This document shows, one piece after another, positions 15,560 through 24,030 of a DNA stretch of 64,000 nt. The notes beneath the pieces were generated by a model. It did not search any database. It was not told the origin of the DNA and saw only the letters and a program-made list of their open reading frames with translations. Numbering within the stretch: position 1 is the first letter of the stretch; each line of letters opens with the position of its first letter. This DNA is from Pseudomonas viridiflava (GTDB taxonomy: Bacteria; Pseudomonadota; Gammaproteobacteria; Pseudomonadales; Pseudomonadaceae): assembly GCF_900583165.1 (NCBI RefSeq), contig NZ_UTKY01000016.1:62001-126000 (forward strand), written 5' to 3'. Position numbers and translations under genes: made by a program.

Positions 15560-17446
15560 TCAAATCTCAGGCGTCCACGTCACCCCAACCATCCAAACCC
15601 GCCCTTGCTCTCGATACCGCTGATTCACCTCAAACCCCGGGTCCAGATAGCTATACATCGCCCGTGCATAAGCCTTGTCCAACAGGTTATCCACCTTCAC
15701 CGACAGCGCCACTTCCCGGTTCAACGCCCAACTGCTGCGCAACCCCAGTACGCCATAACCCGCCAGGCGATGAGCATTCGCTTCATCGTCATAACTCGTA
15801 CTGACGGCCTGCCAAGTAGCGCCGACCCTCAGCTTGTCGAACTGCCGATCCACATCCAGGCTCAACGTACGCCGTGCACGCCGGGCCAGAGTGTGGCCGC
15901 TGTCGCGGTCGCGCGGGTCGATGATCGAGAGCCCCAGGTTGCCTTGCCAGCCAAACAGTTCCTGCTTGAGGGCGGCCTCGAAACCGTTGATACGGGCAGC
16001 GGCCACGTTATAGGGGATATACAAGTTCTCTGACTGCGCAACGATGGCATCCCTGAGATCGGTGCGGTACAGCGAGGTTTCCAGGCGCATGGTGTCGGTC
16101 AACTGGCTGCGCCATTGCAGCTCATAGCTCTTTGAATGCTCGGGCTTGAGGTTTGGGTTGCTGCTATCGGGGTAATACAAATCGTTGAAGCTCGGCGCGC
16201 GGAAGCCTTCGCTGTAGGACAGCAGCACGTCGTTGTTCGGGTTGAGCGGTACAGTCAGGGTGCCGCTCCAGGTGTTCTGGCTGCCGAACTGCTGGTTGGT
16301 GTCGTGACGCAGGCCCAACTCGGTAGAGAAGCTGTCGGTTGCAAAGCGATGCTGGATAAACACCGCGCGGTTCCAGCGGCTGTCCTGATCGAAATCGGTG
16401 CTGGCGTGCACGCGGTCTTCATACCAATCGGCGCCCAAGATCAGGCTGTTGCGTTCATTCAAGGTCAGGTCGTTTTGCCAGTTCACCGAGTCGCGGTAGG
16501 TGTTAAAGGCGCTGCTGCTGTCGCTCAGGTCATCGCGTTTTTTATCGCGGTTTTCGCTGTGGCCCAGCTCCAGACGGGTTTGCCAGCGGTCGTTGAGCTT
16601 AGCGTCGACATAACCGCTGGCGCTGCTCACCGTGTAGTCGGTGTAGGGCTTTTGGCCGACCGACTCCGTGAAGCTGATGAAGCGTCCGGACGGGTTGTCA
16701 TACTCGGACTTGCCCCGACCATCGAGCAGGTTGAAGCCGACTTCGACGTCATCGCTCAGTGAGTGACTGAGGTTCAAACTCAACGATTTGTTGCGATACG
16801 CATCGTGGTCGCCATCACTGGCAAACGACTCGTGGGTCCAGTTGATGCCCTGGGTTTCATCCAGGCTGGCGCCGAGGTTGAAGCGGGTGCGTTCATCGCC
16901 GCCCGACAGACCCAGGCTGCGTTCCCAGGTGTGGTTACTGCCGAACCCCAGGTGCAAGCGCGGGTGAACCCCGGCTTGTGCGTTGCGTCGGGTGAAAATC
17001 TGGATGACCCCGCCAATGGCGTCGCTGCCGTAGATCACCGAGCGTGAGCCGCGCAGCACTTCCACCCGCTCGATCTGGTCGACACTCAAAAATTGCAGGC
17101 CGCTGTCACCGGAGGTGGCATTGGCAATGCGCTGGCCATCCACCAGCACCAGGCTTTGCGCGGCCTTGGTGCCGCGAATGAAAATGCCCGGCAGGCTGCC
17201 ACGCCCACCGGTTTGCGCCACCTGCACGCCGGGTACGCGGCCAAGCAGGTCGGTGACGCTGGTGGGTTGCAGGCGGTCAATGTCGTCGCGGGTAAAGACG
17301 CTGTTGGCGGCGCTGCTGTCATTGCGCGCCTGCACCTGGCGGTTGGCGCTGATGACCACGTCGGGGAGGTTCAGGGCTTGGTCGCGTGTGTCGGCGAACA
17401 GTTCGGGTGCGGGCAGAAGCAGCAGGGCGAGGTACACGCGTTTCAT
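15560..17446 (-). CDS. btuB: TonB-dependent vitamin B12 receptor BtuB
   Basis: 628 residues. A signal peptide is followed by DTRDQALNLPDVVISANRQ with a TonB box (about DVVISA), a plug domain (LLGRVPGVQVAQTGGRGSLPGIFIRG, RGSRSVIYGSDAIGGVIQI) and a 22-strand barrel ending VGVTWTPEI. The protein closely follows the BtuB pattern, and btuF lies at its 3' end. It imports cobalamin over the outer membrane. No cobalamin riboswitch is visible: the gap to dxs is only 139 bp and is mostly a REPIN. The C-terminal residue is Ile rather than the usual aromatic residue. Confidence 0.9.
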   Translation of the reverse strand: MKRVYLALLLLPAPELFADTRDQALNLPDVVISANRQVQARNDSSAANSVFTRDDIDRLQPTSVTDLLGRVPGVQVAQTGGRGSLPGIFIRGTKAAQSLVLVDGQRIANATSGDSGLQFLSVDQIERVEVLRGSRSVIYGSDAIGGVIQIFTRRNAQAGVHPRLHLGFGSNHTWERSLGLSGGDERTRFNLGASLDETQGINWTHESFASDGDHDAYRNKSLSLNLSHSLSDDVEVGFNLLDGRGKSEYDNPSGRFISFTESVGQKPYTDYTVSSASGYVDAKLNDRWQTRLELGHSENRDKKRDDLSDSSSAFNTYRDSVNWQNDLTLNERNSLILGADWYEDRVHASTDFDQDSRWNRAVFIQHRFATDSFSTELGLRHDTNQQFGSQNTWSGTLTVPLNPNNDVLLSYSEGFRAPSFNDLYYPDSSNPNLKPEHSKSYELQWRSQLTDTMRLETSLYRTDLRDAIVAQSENLYIPYNVAAARINGFEAALKQELFGWQGNLGLSIIDPRDRDSGHTLARRARRTLSLDVDRQFDKLRVGATWQAVSTSYDDEANAHRLAGYGVLGLRSSWALNREVALSVKVDNLLDKAYARAMYSYLDPGFEVNQRYREQGRVWMVGVTWTPEI

Positions 17447-17480
17447 GGGCTGTCCATATTATTTCAAATGCACACAAACC

Positions 17481-17576
17481 AAATGTGGGAGGGGGTTTGC
17501 CCCCGATGGCGGTGTGTCAGACTCAGTATCTTTCACTGATCCACCGCTATCGGGGGCAAGCCCCCTCCCACATTTT
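17481..17576. repeat. REPIN (btuB/dxs gap)
   Basis: Two inverted REPs with GTGGGAG ends facing outward: ATGTGGGAGGGGGTTTGCC at the left, one base off the common GGGGGCTTGC form, and the complementary GGGGGCAAGCCCCCTCCCAC at the right, around a spacer of about 35 bp. It fills most of the btuB leader. Confidence 0.85.
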
Positions 17577-17585
17577 AAAGCCGGT

Positions 17586-19484
17586 CTACAGGCCCAATAG
17601 CGCCATGCGTTCGCGCACCGATGCCTCGATTCCGGCTTCATCCAACCCGCATTCAGCCAACATCTGCGCCGGCTTGGCGTGTTCGACGTACACATCGGGC
17701 AGGCCCAAGTGCAGCACTGACTTGAGGATATTCTCCCGCGCCAGGAATTCGCTGACCGCCGCACCGGCGCCGCCCATGATTGCGTTTTCTTCGACCGTCA
17801 CCAGCAGCTCATGGCTACCGGCGATCTCGCGCACCAGCGCTTCATCCAGCGGTTTGACGAACCGCATGTCGACCACGGTGGCGTCGATCTTCTCGGCGAC
17901 CTTCAACGCTTCGGCCAATTGCACGCCAAATACCAAAAACGCCGTCTTGCTGCCCTGGCGACGCACGATGCCCTTGCCGATCTCGATAGGCGCCAAGTCC
18001 TTCTCGATCACCGCATTCGGACCGTTGCCACGCGGGTAGCGCACGGCGGCCGGGCCGTTGTACAGGTGGCCGGTGCTGAGCATCTTGCGCAGTTCGTTCT
18101 CGTCGCTTGGCGTCATTACCAGCATGCCGGGGATGCAACGCAGGTAGGACAGATCGAAGCTGCCCGCGTGAGTCGGGCCGTCTTCGCCCACCAAACCTGC
18201 GCGGTCGATGGCGAACAGCACGTCGAGGTTCTGCACCGCTACATCATGGACGAGCTGGTCATAACCGCGCTGCAGGAACGTCGAGTAAATAGCCACCACT
18301 GGCTTGGCGCCTTCGCAAGCCATGCCGGCGGCGAACGTCACCGCGTGCTGCTCGGCAATCGCGACGTCGAAGTAGCGCAGCGGGAAACGCTCGCTGAATG
18401 CCACCAGGTCAGAGCCTTCCTTCATCGCCGGGGTAATACCCACCAGACGCGAATCGGCGGCGGCCATGTCGCACAGCCATTCGCCGAACACACCGGAGTA
18501 CTTCGGCCCGCTGGCCTTTTTCGGCGCAGCCGCGGGAGCGTCCACCGGTTCGAGCTTGGTGATGGCGTGGTAGCCAATCGGGTCAACTTCCGCCGGGGCG
18601 AAGCCTTTGCCTTTTTTGGTGACGATATGCAAAAACTGCGGGCCTTTGAGGTCACGCATGTTGCGCAGCGTGGCGATCAGGGTCGGCAGGTCGTGGCCGT
18701 CGATAGGGCCGATATAGTTCCAGCCCAGCTCTTCGAACAGGGTGCCGGGTACCAGCATGCCCTTGGCATATTCTTCGGTACGACGGGCAATTTCCCACGC
18801 GCCGGGCAGACGCGAGAGCACCTTCTTGCTGCCTTCGCGCATGCTGGCGTAAGTGCGGCTAGAGAGGATTTTTGCCAGGTAATTGGACAGGCCACCGACA
18901 TTGCGCGAGATCGACATGTCGTTGTCGTTGAGGATCACCAACATGTTGGCGTTCACTTCCGGCGCATGGTTCAGCGCCTCGAAGGCCATGCCGGCGGTCA
19001 GCGCGCCATCACCAATCACAGCGATTGCCTTGCGGTCACTGCCTTGCAGGCGGGCGGCGATGGCCATGCCCAGCGCTGCACTGATGGAGGTGCTGGAGTG
19101 GCCGACGCCAAAGGTGTCGTACTCGCTCTCGGCGCGGCGTGGGAAGGCGGCAATGCCGTCCTTCTGGCGCAGGGTGGCCATTTGCTCGCGACGGCCGGTG
19201 AGGATCTTGTGCGGGTACGCCTGATGGCCCACGTCCCACACCAGCCGGTCGTCCGGGGTGTCGAACACGTAATGCAGGGCGATAGTCAGCTCGATGACGC
19301 CCAGGCCGGCGCCGAAATGCCCACCGGTCTGGCCGACCGTGTAGAGCAATTCCAGGCGCAACTCATCGGCCAGGGTTTCCAGCTCGGCTTCACCCAGACG
19401 ACGCAGGCCGTCCGGCGTGGCAGCACGGTCGAGCAGGGGCGTGGACGGGCGCTTGCGGGGAATCTCTTGAAACGTCGTGGGCAT
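17586..19484 (-). CDS. dxs: 1-deoxy-D-xylulose-5-phosphate synthase
   Basis: 632 residues, a thiamine-diphosphate transketolase-like enzyme. Visible are [21 protein letters not shown], the ThDP motif [15 protein letters not shown]...[32 protein letters not shown] and RYPRGNGP. It condenses pyruvate with glyceraldehyde 3-phosphate, the first step of the MEP isoprenoid pathway. The gene follows xseB and ispA on the same strand, the usual xseB-ispA-dxs order. A 110-bp gap with a short GCGGCC/GGCCGC hairpin (19573-19589) separates it from ispA. Confidence 0.97.
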   Translation of the reverse strand: MPTTFQEIPRKRPSTPLLDRAATPDGLRRLGEAELETLADELRLELLYTVGQTGGHFGAGLGVIELTIALHYVFDTPDDRLVWDVGHQAYPHKILTGRREQMATLRQKDGIAAFPRRAESEYDTFGVGHSSTSISAALGMAIAARLQGSDRKAIAVIGDGALTAGMAFEALNHAPEVNANMLVILNDNDMSISRNVGGLSNYLAKILSSRTYASMREGSKKVLSRLPGAWEIARRTEEYAKGMLVPGTLFEELGWNYIGPIDGHDLPTLIATLRNMRDLKGPQFLHIVTKKGKGFAPAEVDPIGYHAITKLEPVDAPAAAPKKASGPKYSGVFGEWLCDMAAADSRLVGITPAMKEGSDLVAFSERFPLRYFDVAIAEQHAVTFAAGMACEGAKPVVAIYSTFLQRGYDQLVHDVAVQNLDVLFAIDRAGLVGEDGPTHAGSFDLSYLRCIPGMLVMTPSDENELRKMLSTGHLYNGPAAVRYPRGNGPNAVIEKDLAPIEIGKGIVRRQGSKTAFLVFGVQLAEALKVAEKIDATVVDMRFVKPLDEALVREIAGSHELLVTVEENAIMGGAGAAVSEFLARENILKSVLHLGLPDVYVEHAKPAQMLAECGLDEAGIEASVRERMALLGL

Positions 19485-19594
19485 CAGGCGAATCGTTATA
19501 GGTATAGAAGAGGCGGCAGTTTACCTCAAGCATCGCAAACTGCCCACGCAGAGCGCCGAACTTGGCCGATATGCGGCCGTAAAGGCCGCGGTGA

Positions 19595-20482
19595 TCAGTG
19601 GGTGCGTTCGACGATATACCGCGCCAGGTCGCGCAATGGCTCGGCTGCCGCGTCGAAAGGTCGCAGGGCATCCAGGGCCTGGTCGCGCAGTTCCAAGGCG
19701 TAGGCCTTGGCGGCGTCGAGCCCGAGCAGCGCAGGATAAGTCGGTTTGTCTCGTGCGATATCGGCGCCCTGGCGTTTGCCCAGCGTGGCGGTGTCACTTT
19801 CGACGTCGAGAATGTCGTCCTGCACCTGGAAGGCCAAGCCGATGGCGCGTGAGTAGGTCTTCAGCGCGGCCAACTGCGCCGCTTCGGCGCGGCCACTGGC
19901 CAGGGCGCCGAGCTGTACGGCCGCTTCGATCAGCGCACCGGTCTTGTGCCGGTGCATGTATTCCAGCGCCTGTTGATCGAGCTTCTGGCCGACCGAACCG
20001 AGGTCGATGGCCTGGCCGCCAACCATACCTGCGGGGCCAGCAGCAACGGCCAGGGTGGTGACCATGCGCAAGCGAATCTCGGCATTGACGCTGCTCAGCG
20101 TTGGGTCCAGCAGTGCGCTGAACGCCAGGCTTTGCAGGCCGTCACCGGCCAAAATTGCACAGGCTTCGTCAAAGGCTTTATGAGTGGTCGGCTGGCCGCG
20201 ACGTAAATCGTCATCGTCCATTGCCGGCAAGTCGTCATGCACCAGGGAGTAGGCGTGGATCAACTCCACCGCACACGCCGCGCCGTTGGCCTGCTCGGCG
20301 GGTGCGCCCAAGGCTTCGCACGCGGCATACGCCAGCAACGGGCGCACGCGCTTGCCGCCATTCATCACGCTGTAGCGCATGGCGGCATAGAGGCGATTCA
20401 ATTCGGGGCTTGGCGCAACAAACAAGGGTTCCAACGCCGCATTGACCCGGGCTTGGCTACTGGCCTGATACGCGTCGATCAT
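19595..20482 (-). CDS. ispA: Farnesyl diphosphate synthase IspA
   Basis: 295 residues with both aspartate-rich motifs: [14 protein letters not shown] (about residues 84-97) and [27 protein letters not shown] is the substrate-binding part. It makes FPP from IPP and DMAPP, for quinones and undecaprenyl phosphate. The start at 20482 overlaps the end of xseB by 4 bp. Its length and motifs are normal. Confidence 0.96.
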   Translation of the reverse strand: MIDAYQASSQARVNAALEPLFVAPSPELNRLYAAMRYSVMNGGKRVRPLLAYAACEALGAPAEQANGAACAVELIHAYSLVHDDLPAMDDDDLRRGQPTTHKAFDEACAILAGDGLQSLAFSALLDPTLSSVNAEIRLRMVTTLAVAAGPAGMVGGQAIDLGSVGQKLDQQALEYMHRHKTGALIEAAVQLGALASGRAEAAQLAALKTYSRAIGLAFQVQDDILDVESDTATLGKRQGADIARDKPTYPALLGLDAAKAYALELRDQALDALRPFDAAAEPLRDLARYIVERTH

Positions 20483-20721
20483 TCGGGTTGTTCCGCATCG
20501 AAAGGCTCTTCGGCCAACTCCCCGTCACGTTCCAGCAGCACTTGCACCTTCTGCTCCGCCTGCGCCAAGGCGCTCTGGCAGTCGCGGGTCAGGCCGATGC
20601 CTTGCTCAAACGCTGTCAACGAGTCTTCCAGCGACAACTCGCCGTTCTCCAGACGCTCGACCAGGGTTTGCAGGTCGGCGAGGGATTGTTCGAAATCGAG
20701 TGCAACTTTTTTGCGGGCCAT
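20479..20721 (-). CDS. xseB: Exodeoxyribonuclease VII small subunit XseB
   Basis: 80 residues, a two-helix coiled coil: [44 protein letters not shown] is the standard XseB core. It binds the large subunit XseA (not in the window) to form exonuclease VII, which degrades single-stranded DNA. It is the first gene of the xseB-ispA-dxs operon. The acidic tail [11 protein letters not shown] overlaps the ispA start. The region upstream contains the paired GAGCCGAATA hairpins. Confidence 0.95.
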   Translation of the reverse strand: MARKKVALDFEQSLADLQTLVERLENGELSLEDSLTAFEQGIGLTRDCQSALAQAEQKVQVLLERDGELAEEPFDAEQPE

Positions 20722-20809
20722 GGCGGCTATTCCGGTAGACGGTAAACCGGCGCGACACTAGCAGACATGGGGATTCTGGGCAAATGAGCGGGGGGCTGGA
20801 TCGAGAGCA

Positions 20810-20873
20810 TGAGCCGATCAAATGAGCTATTCGGCTCACCAAATGAGCCGAATAGCCATTTTATTCGGCTCAT
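20810..20873. repeat. Two mutually exclusive hairpins built on GAGCCGAATA repeats
   Basis: Three copies of a TGAGCCGAATAG-like word in alternating orientation, plus a degenerate copy at 20810. GCTATTCGGCTCA (20826-20838) pairs perfectly with 20844-20856 over 13 bp with a 5-nt loop. The same right arm, ATGAGCCGAATA (20843-20854), pairs perfectly with 20862-20873 over 12 bp with a 7-nt loop. AAATGAGC is also repeated directly at 20782, 20820 and 20841. The block lies just after the merR stop and about 90-150 bp upstream of xseB. No clear T run follows either stem. Confidence 0.75.
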
Positions 20874-20879
20874 GGGCCG

Positions 20880-21257
20880 TCAATCGCTTTTTGCTGATGA
20901 TGAGCACCGTCCGTGTGCGTTCTTCAACTCTGACTCAAATTCCGACAAACCCCTGTACATGCTCTGTAACAGGTCAATTTGAACAGCCAGTTCCTGCTTT
21001 TTGTCAGTAATGGCCTTATCTGCCCGTGCCCAAGGCAAACCATCGCCCTGATGGTCTCGAAGAATGCCCTGCAACTCCTTGAGCTTGAACCCCAACTGCT
21101 GCGCACACTTGATAAACATCAGCCGCTCAACACATTGCTCCGTATAAACCCGGTACTGCCCCCGACGCTGCGGCACCGGCAGCAGCCCGATCGCCTCATA
21201 GTGACGAATGGTTTTGATGGTTGTGCCCGACAACTGCGCAGCTTTGCCGATGTACAT
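20880..21257 (-). CDS. MerR-family transcriptional regulator
   Basis: 125 residues. The N-terminal winged helix is MYIGKAAQLSGTTIKTIRHYEAIGLLPVP...YRVYTEQ, followed by a dimerisation helix (about residues 75-118). There is no C-terminal Cys cluster of the metal or SoxR types; the single Cys near the tail is not part of a motif. A GGGAG site precedes the ATG at 21257. It starts inside the 3' end of the oxidoreductase gene (62 bp overlap), so the pair is co-transcribed and the regulator may control its own operon. The inducer is not known. Confidence 0.88.
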   Translation of the reverse strand: MYIGKAAQLSGTTIKTIRHYEAIGLLPVPQRRGQYRVYTEQCVERLMFIKCAQQLGFKLKELQGILRDHQGDGLPWARADKAITDKKQELAVQIDLLQSMYRGLSEFESELKNAHGRCSSSAKSD

Positions 21258-21840
21258 GAAAACTCCCTTTTCCCGCGAGTAGGCCTGCCTGCTTCAGCCA
21301 CTTGGCCCGTTGCGTCGCAGTAGAGCCCAACACCGGCCCGAACAGCAACGTCTTGACGGGTTTGATCCCGCAAAACGCCAGGGTGGTCTTGCGCATTTGA
21401 TGGATGCCGGGCATGCGGTAGAACCAGCGGTAATACCAGGGCGGTGTGTCCAGGGTCACCAGCAAGTGCGCGGTTCTACCGGCTAGCAGCTTGTCGGGGA
21501 AAGCCTTGCCCGGCCGATATTTGAAAGCAAAGCCGGGTAGAAAGATTCGGTCGAGAAAACCCTTCATCAAGGCAGGAATGCCGCCCCACCAGATGGGGAA
21601 CACGAACGTCAGGTGAGTCGCCCACAGAATGTCGGATTGGGCGCTGAGCAGGTCCGGCTCCAGGGGCTGGATTTGCGTGTAGCCATGGTGCAAGACGGGG
21701 TCGAACGTGAGCTCGCCCAGGCGTAGGACGCGGACGTCATGCCCGGCGGTTTTGGCGCTGAGGATGTAGATGTCGGCCAGGGCGGAGCAGAGGTTGGATG
21801 TTGAGGGATGGCCGAGGATGACGAGGATGCGTTGTGACAT
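21196..21840 (-). CDS. NAD(P)H oxidoreductase, flavodoxin-like (NQO/MdaB type)
   Basis: 214 residues. The flavodoxin-like fold shows ILVILGHPSTSNLCSALADIY (FMN phosphate loop; broken here as ILVILGHP and STSNLCSALAD), FVFPIWWGGIPALMKGFLDRI and TLDTPPWYYRW. The family reduces quinones by two electrons or acts as a general NAD(P)H dehydrogenase. The last 20 residues (after GLLAGKG) are encoded by bases that also encode the start of MerR in another frame, so the C-terminal tail may be unusual for the family. A MerR partner suggests induction by a small molecule or redox stress. Confidence 0.87.
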   Translation of the reverse strand: MSQRILVILGHPSTSNLCSALADIYILSAKTAGHDVRVLRLGELTFDPVLHHGYTQIQPLEPDLLSAQSDILWATHLTFVFPIWWGGIPALMKGFLDRIFLPGFAFKYRPGKAFPDKLLAGRTAHLLVTLDTPPWYYRWFYRMPGIHQMRKTTLAFCGIKPVKTLLFGPVLGSTATQRAKWLKQAGLLAGKGSFHVHRQSCAVVGHNHQNHSSL

Positions 21841-21916
21841 GAGTGTGGTCCTGAAATGGGGATTTCAGGGTAGGGGGTGCTGTATAGGGGAGAGTCAAGC
21901 GCACGCCAATTAGAAC

Positions 21917-21938
21917 AGCCTGCTTTTTAGGGCAGGCT
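21917..21938. terminator. Hairpin downstream of ycaC
   Basis: AGCCTGC (21917-21923) pairs with GCAGGCT (21932-21938) around an 8-nt loop. It lies 20 bp after the ycaC stop on the minus strand. The run after the stem on that strand is GTTCT, so as a terminator it is weak. Confidence 0.5.
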
Positions 21939-21957
21939 TTGTGTGTAGCGTGGTTAG

Positions 21958-22590
21958 TCAGTCCTTACGCGCCGTCAGCGCCGAATAACCATTCATCAGA
22001 TTGCGATAGTTAGGAATACGCTGGGACAGCAAGTTGCCCAAGCCTTCGATGTCGTTGCGCCAGTCGCGATGCAGCTCACAGGCCACCGAGAACCAGTTCA
22101 TCATCTGCGCACCGGCTTGAGTCATGCGACTCCACGCGGCCTGCTGCACCGTGGTGTTGAACGTGCCCGACGCATCAGTCACCACAAACACATCAAACCC
22201 TTCCGCCAGCGCCGACAGGGTCGGGAACGCCACGCACACATCCGTTACTACACCGGCAATGATGATCTGCTTACGGCCAGTGGCCTTGATCGCCTTGACG
22301 AAGTCTTCGTTGTCCCATGCGTTGATCTGGCCAGGGCGAGCGATGTATGGCGCGTCCGGGAACATCTCTTTCAGCTCTGGCACCAGCGGGCCGTTGGGGC
22401 CTTGTTCGAAGCTGGTGGTGAGGATGGTCGGCAGTTCGAAGAACTTGGCCAGGTCGGCCAGAGCCAGCACGTTGTTCTTGAACTCGTTGGGCGAGAAGTC
22501 TTGCACCAGCGAGATCAGGCCGGTTTGGTGGTCGACCAGCAGAACTACGGCGTCGTCTTTGTTGAGGCGGTTGTAGGTTGGAGTGCTCAT
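21958..22590 (-). CDS. ycaC: YcaC-type isochorismatase-fold hydrolase
   Basis: 210 residues and very close to E. coli YcaC: RLNKDDAVVLLVDHQTGL with Asp20, FEQGPNGPLVPELKEMFP, ARPGQINAWDNEDFVKAIK with the catalytic Lys, and GVVTDVCVAFPTLSA with the nucleophilic Cys. The Asp-Lys-Cys triad of cysteine hydrolases is complete. The physiological substrate of YcaC is not known; it forms octameric rings. The ATG at 22590 matches the family start. A 34-bp near-perfect inverted repeat lies 120-155 bp upstream and may control it. Confidence 0.93.
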   Translation of the reverse strand: MSTPTYNRLNKDDAVVLLVDHQTGLISLVQDFSPNEFKNNVLALADLAKFFELPTILTTSFEQGPNGPLVPELKEMFPDAPYIARPGQINAWDNEDFVKAIKATGRKQIIIAGVVTDVCVAFPTLSALAEGFDVFVVTDASGTFNTTVQQAAWSRMTQAGAQMMNWFSVACELHRDWRNDIEGLGNLLSQRIPNYRNLMNGYSALTARKD

Positions 22591-22712
22591 GGTTGAATCC
22601 TTTTTGTTTAAGTTGAGGAAGGGCGTTGCGTTCAACATGGGCATAGATTAATGGGGTGTGTGGAAGTGATAAATTGGGTGGCGTGTGTAATACCGTCAAC
22701 CTGAAGGAGACA

Positions 22713-22746
22713 GTCGCGGTTTACGGTTTCGAAACCGTTACGCGAC
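22713..22746. promoter_or_regulatory. Long inverted repeat, candidate operator upstream of ycaC
   Basis: The core ACGGTTTCGAAACCGT (22723-22738) is a perfect 16-bp palindrome. Outer arms GTCGCG (22713-22718) and CGCGAC (22741-22746) also match. The ycaC ATG is at 22590. The size and symmetry fit a dimeric or tetrameric regulator such as a LacI or TetR protein, but the regulator is not identified. Confidence 0.55.
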
Positions 22747-22835
22747 GCACCGGGTAACTGAATGTGCAGGGGGAGGCTTCAAGCAGAGGGTAGGCGGGGG
22801 ATGGAATGTAGCCGGGGGACTCGTTTTGCGGGCAT

Positions 22836-22861
22836 TAAAAAGCCGGCTTGTGGCCGGCTTC
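22836..22861 (-). terminator. Intrinsic terminator downstream of the S24 repressor
   Basis: On the minus strand AAGCCGGC-CACAA-GCCGGCTT is followed by a T run (plus-strand A run at 22836-22841). It is a strong 8-bp Rho-independent terminator about 180 bp after the repressor stop. Confidence 0.85.
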
Positions 22862-23039
22862 TCGGGGACTGCTTCAGCTTGTTTTTGACAAACCTCAGCA
22901 GCCTTCAAATCGCTCAGCCCACATTGCGTCAGGCTGAATAGTAGGGGCATCCGCGGGAACTCCTCCGCTTCGCCGAGCAGGGTGGATAGCGCAAAGCAAC
23001 CCCCTGCCAAATGTGGGCCGCATGATACCCACATTCATT

Positions 23040-23816
23040 TTAAATTCCCACCTCCGGTTCCGACTTAGAGCCTTCCCAACCCAATAAATGCTCATCCAAC
23101 GGTACCGGCGGGCGGCGGTTGTTGAGGGTGGACCACCAGAACACCCAGCCCACAATCTTGAAGTTTTGTTCGAAGCGTTCTTCGTGGTTCAGATACTCGT
23201 CGGGGTGTTCGCTGGCGTTGTGGCTGCGCATGCGTACGCCGCCGCCGGGGCGGTTGTAGAGGTATTTGATGCGTAGCATGCCGTCGTGTTCGACGGCGTA
23301 GATTTCGCCGTCAATGATTTGGGTGCGGCCTCGGTCAAAAGCGAGGGTGGCACCTTGTTGGATGATGTCGGTCATGCTGTTGTCGACCATGTAGGCGCCG
23401 AGTGCGCGGTCGGCGTTTACGTTGAGGGTTTCAAGGCTGTGCAGTGAGATTCGGATACGTTCGGTCGAGGTGAAAGTGGGGTGGAGGGGGATCTCCACAT
23501 CAGCGTTTTCCGGGAGGCAGGCGGGGCCTGCGAGGTATTTTCCGCTTCCTTCGCGGGTGGTAGGCAGTCCTTGTCGGGCTTCCGGGCCTTCCAACAAGAA
23601 GTTGACCGGTGGGTGTTTGGGGCCTTCGCCGGTGCGTAGCCAGCGGCTGGAGACGCACAACAGTTCTGCAAACTCGTTGAGTCGGCCCATGGGCACGCCG
23701 CGTTTGAACCAGTTGTTCACGTGTTGAGGCGTGACGTCACGGTTTTTGGCGAAGTCGGAGGCGGAAAGATGCACTTCCCGTAATAGTGCTTTTAAGCGAT
23801 CACCTGATGTATTCAT
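23040..23816 (-). CDS. LexA/PrtR-like repressor (HTH plus S24 peptidase)
   Basis: 258 residues. An N-terminal lambda-type helix-turn-helix (about residues 5-60; SASDFAKNRDVTPQHVNNWFKRG) and a C-terminal S24 peptidase domain. Ser147 in VDNSMTD and Lys184 in RIKYLYN are 37 residues apart, the same spacing as the catalytic Ser-Lys pair of LexA. A candidate Ala-Gly scissile bond (96-97) is farther from Ser147 than usual, so self-cleavage is uncertain. Proteins of this type include PrtR, which represses pyocin genes, but no pyocin or phage gene is nearby. A TAAAC-N5-GTTTA repeat overlaps its own start codon. Confidence 0.88.
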   Translation of the reverse strand: MNTSGDRLKALLREVHLSASDFAKNRDVTPQHVNNWFKRGVPMGRLNEFAELLCVSSRWLRTGEGPKHPPVNFLLEGPEARQGLPTTREGSGKYLAGPACLPENADVEIPLHPTFTSTERIRISLHSLETLNVNADRALGAYMVDNSMTDIIQQGATLAFDRGRTQIIDGEIYAVEHDGMLRIKYLYNRPGGGVRMRSHNASEHPDEYLNHEERFEQNFKIVGWVFWWSTLNNRRPPVPLDEHLLGWEGSKSEPEVGI

Positions 23817-23830
23817 AAACGCAGAGTTTA
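23816..23830 (-). promoter_or_regulatory. Possible operator at the repressor start codon
   Basis: TAAAC-GCAGA-GTTTA, a perfect inverted repeat that overlaps the ATG of the S24 repressor gene. A third TAAAC is at 23853-23857. Autorepression is plausible but rests only on position and symmetry. Confidence 0.35.
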
Positions 23831-23974
23831 CTGGCCGGAAAAACAGATCAAATAAACCATGCGTTGAGTTGCGCTTGTAAGGAATTGCTTAGTTGTAGCT
23901 TGATAGGGCGGAATTCAATAGTTATTAAACATTATTTATAAGCCAATGAACTTGTTGTTTAATTTTTCCCACAA

Positions 23975-24002
23975 AAAAAGCCCCGAATGATCGGGGCTTT
24001 TT
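23975..24002. terminator. Bidirectional intrinsic terminator after ppa
   Basis: A 12-bp stem AAAAAGCCCCGA/TCGGGGCTTTTT with loop ATGA and A/T runs on both sides, 29 bp downstream of the ppa stop. It works in either direction by sequence; ppa is the obvious user. Confidence 0.9.
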
Positions 24003-24030
24003 CAATTGCCGTGGCAATGAGTAGTCGGTT

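Larger units (their letters stand above)
22591..23039. other. 449-bp intergenic region between ycaC and the S24 repressor
   Basis: No convincing gene. It holds, from left to right, the ycaC leader, the inverted repeat at 22713-22746, a GC-rich stretch, an intrinsic terminator for a minus-strand transcript at 22836-22861, and about 180 bp between that terminator and the repressor stop. A short in-frame ATG stretch behind GGAGGAG (start near 22950) reads through the terminator stem and is therefore doubtful as a coding gene. Confidence 0.6.

Noticed and set aside
17811..19703. A 630-codon plus-strand open frame opposite dxs.
   Set aside because: It is the antisense of a clear dxs gene. The long frame comes from high GC content and third-position bias, and it has no recognisable domain or ribosome-binding site.
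22738..23034. A small protein gene between ycaC and the repressor.
   Set aside because: The frame runs straight through a strong intrinsic terminator and ends in Pro-rich low-complexity sequence; conservation would be needed to accept it.
23040..23816. A prophage or pyocin cluster signalled by the S24 repressor.
   Set aside because: The flanking genes are ycaC and ppa; no structural, lysis or integrase genes are in the window.
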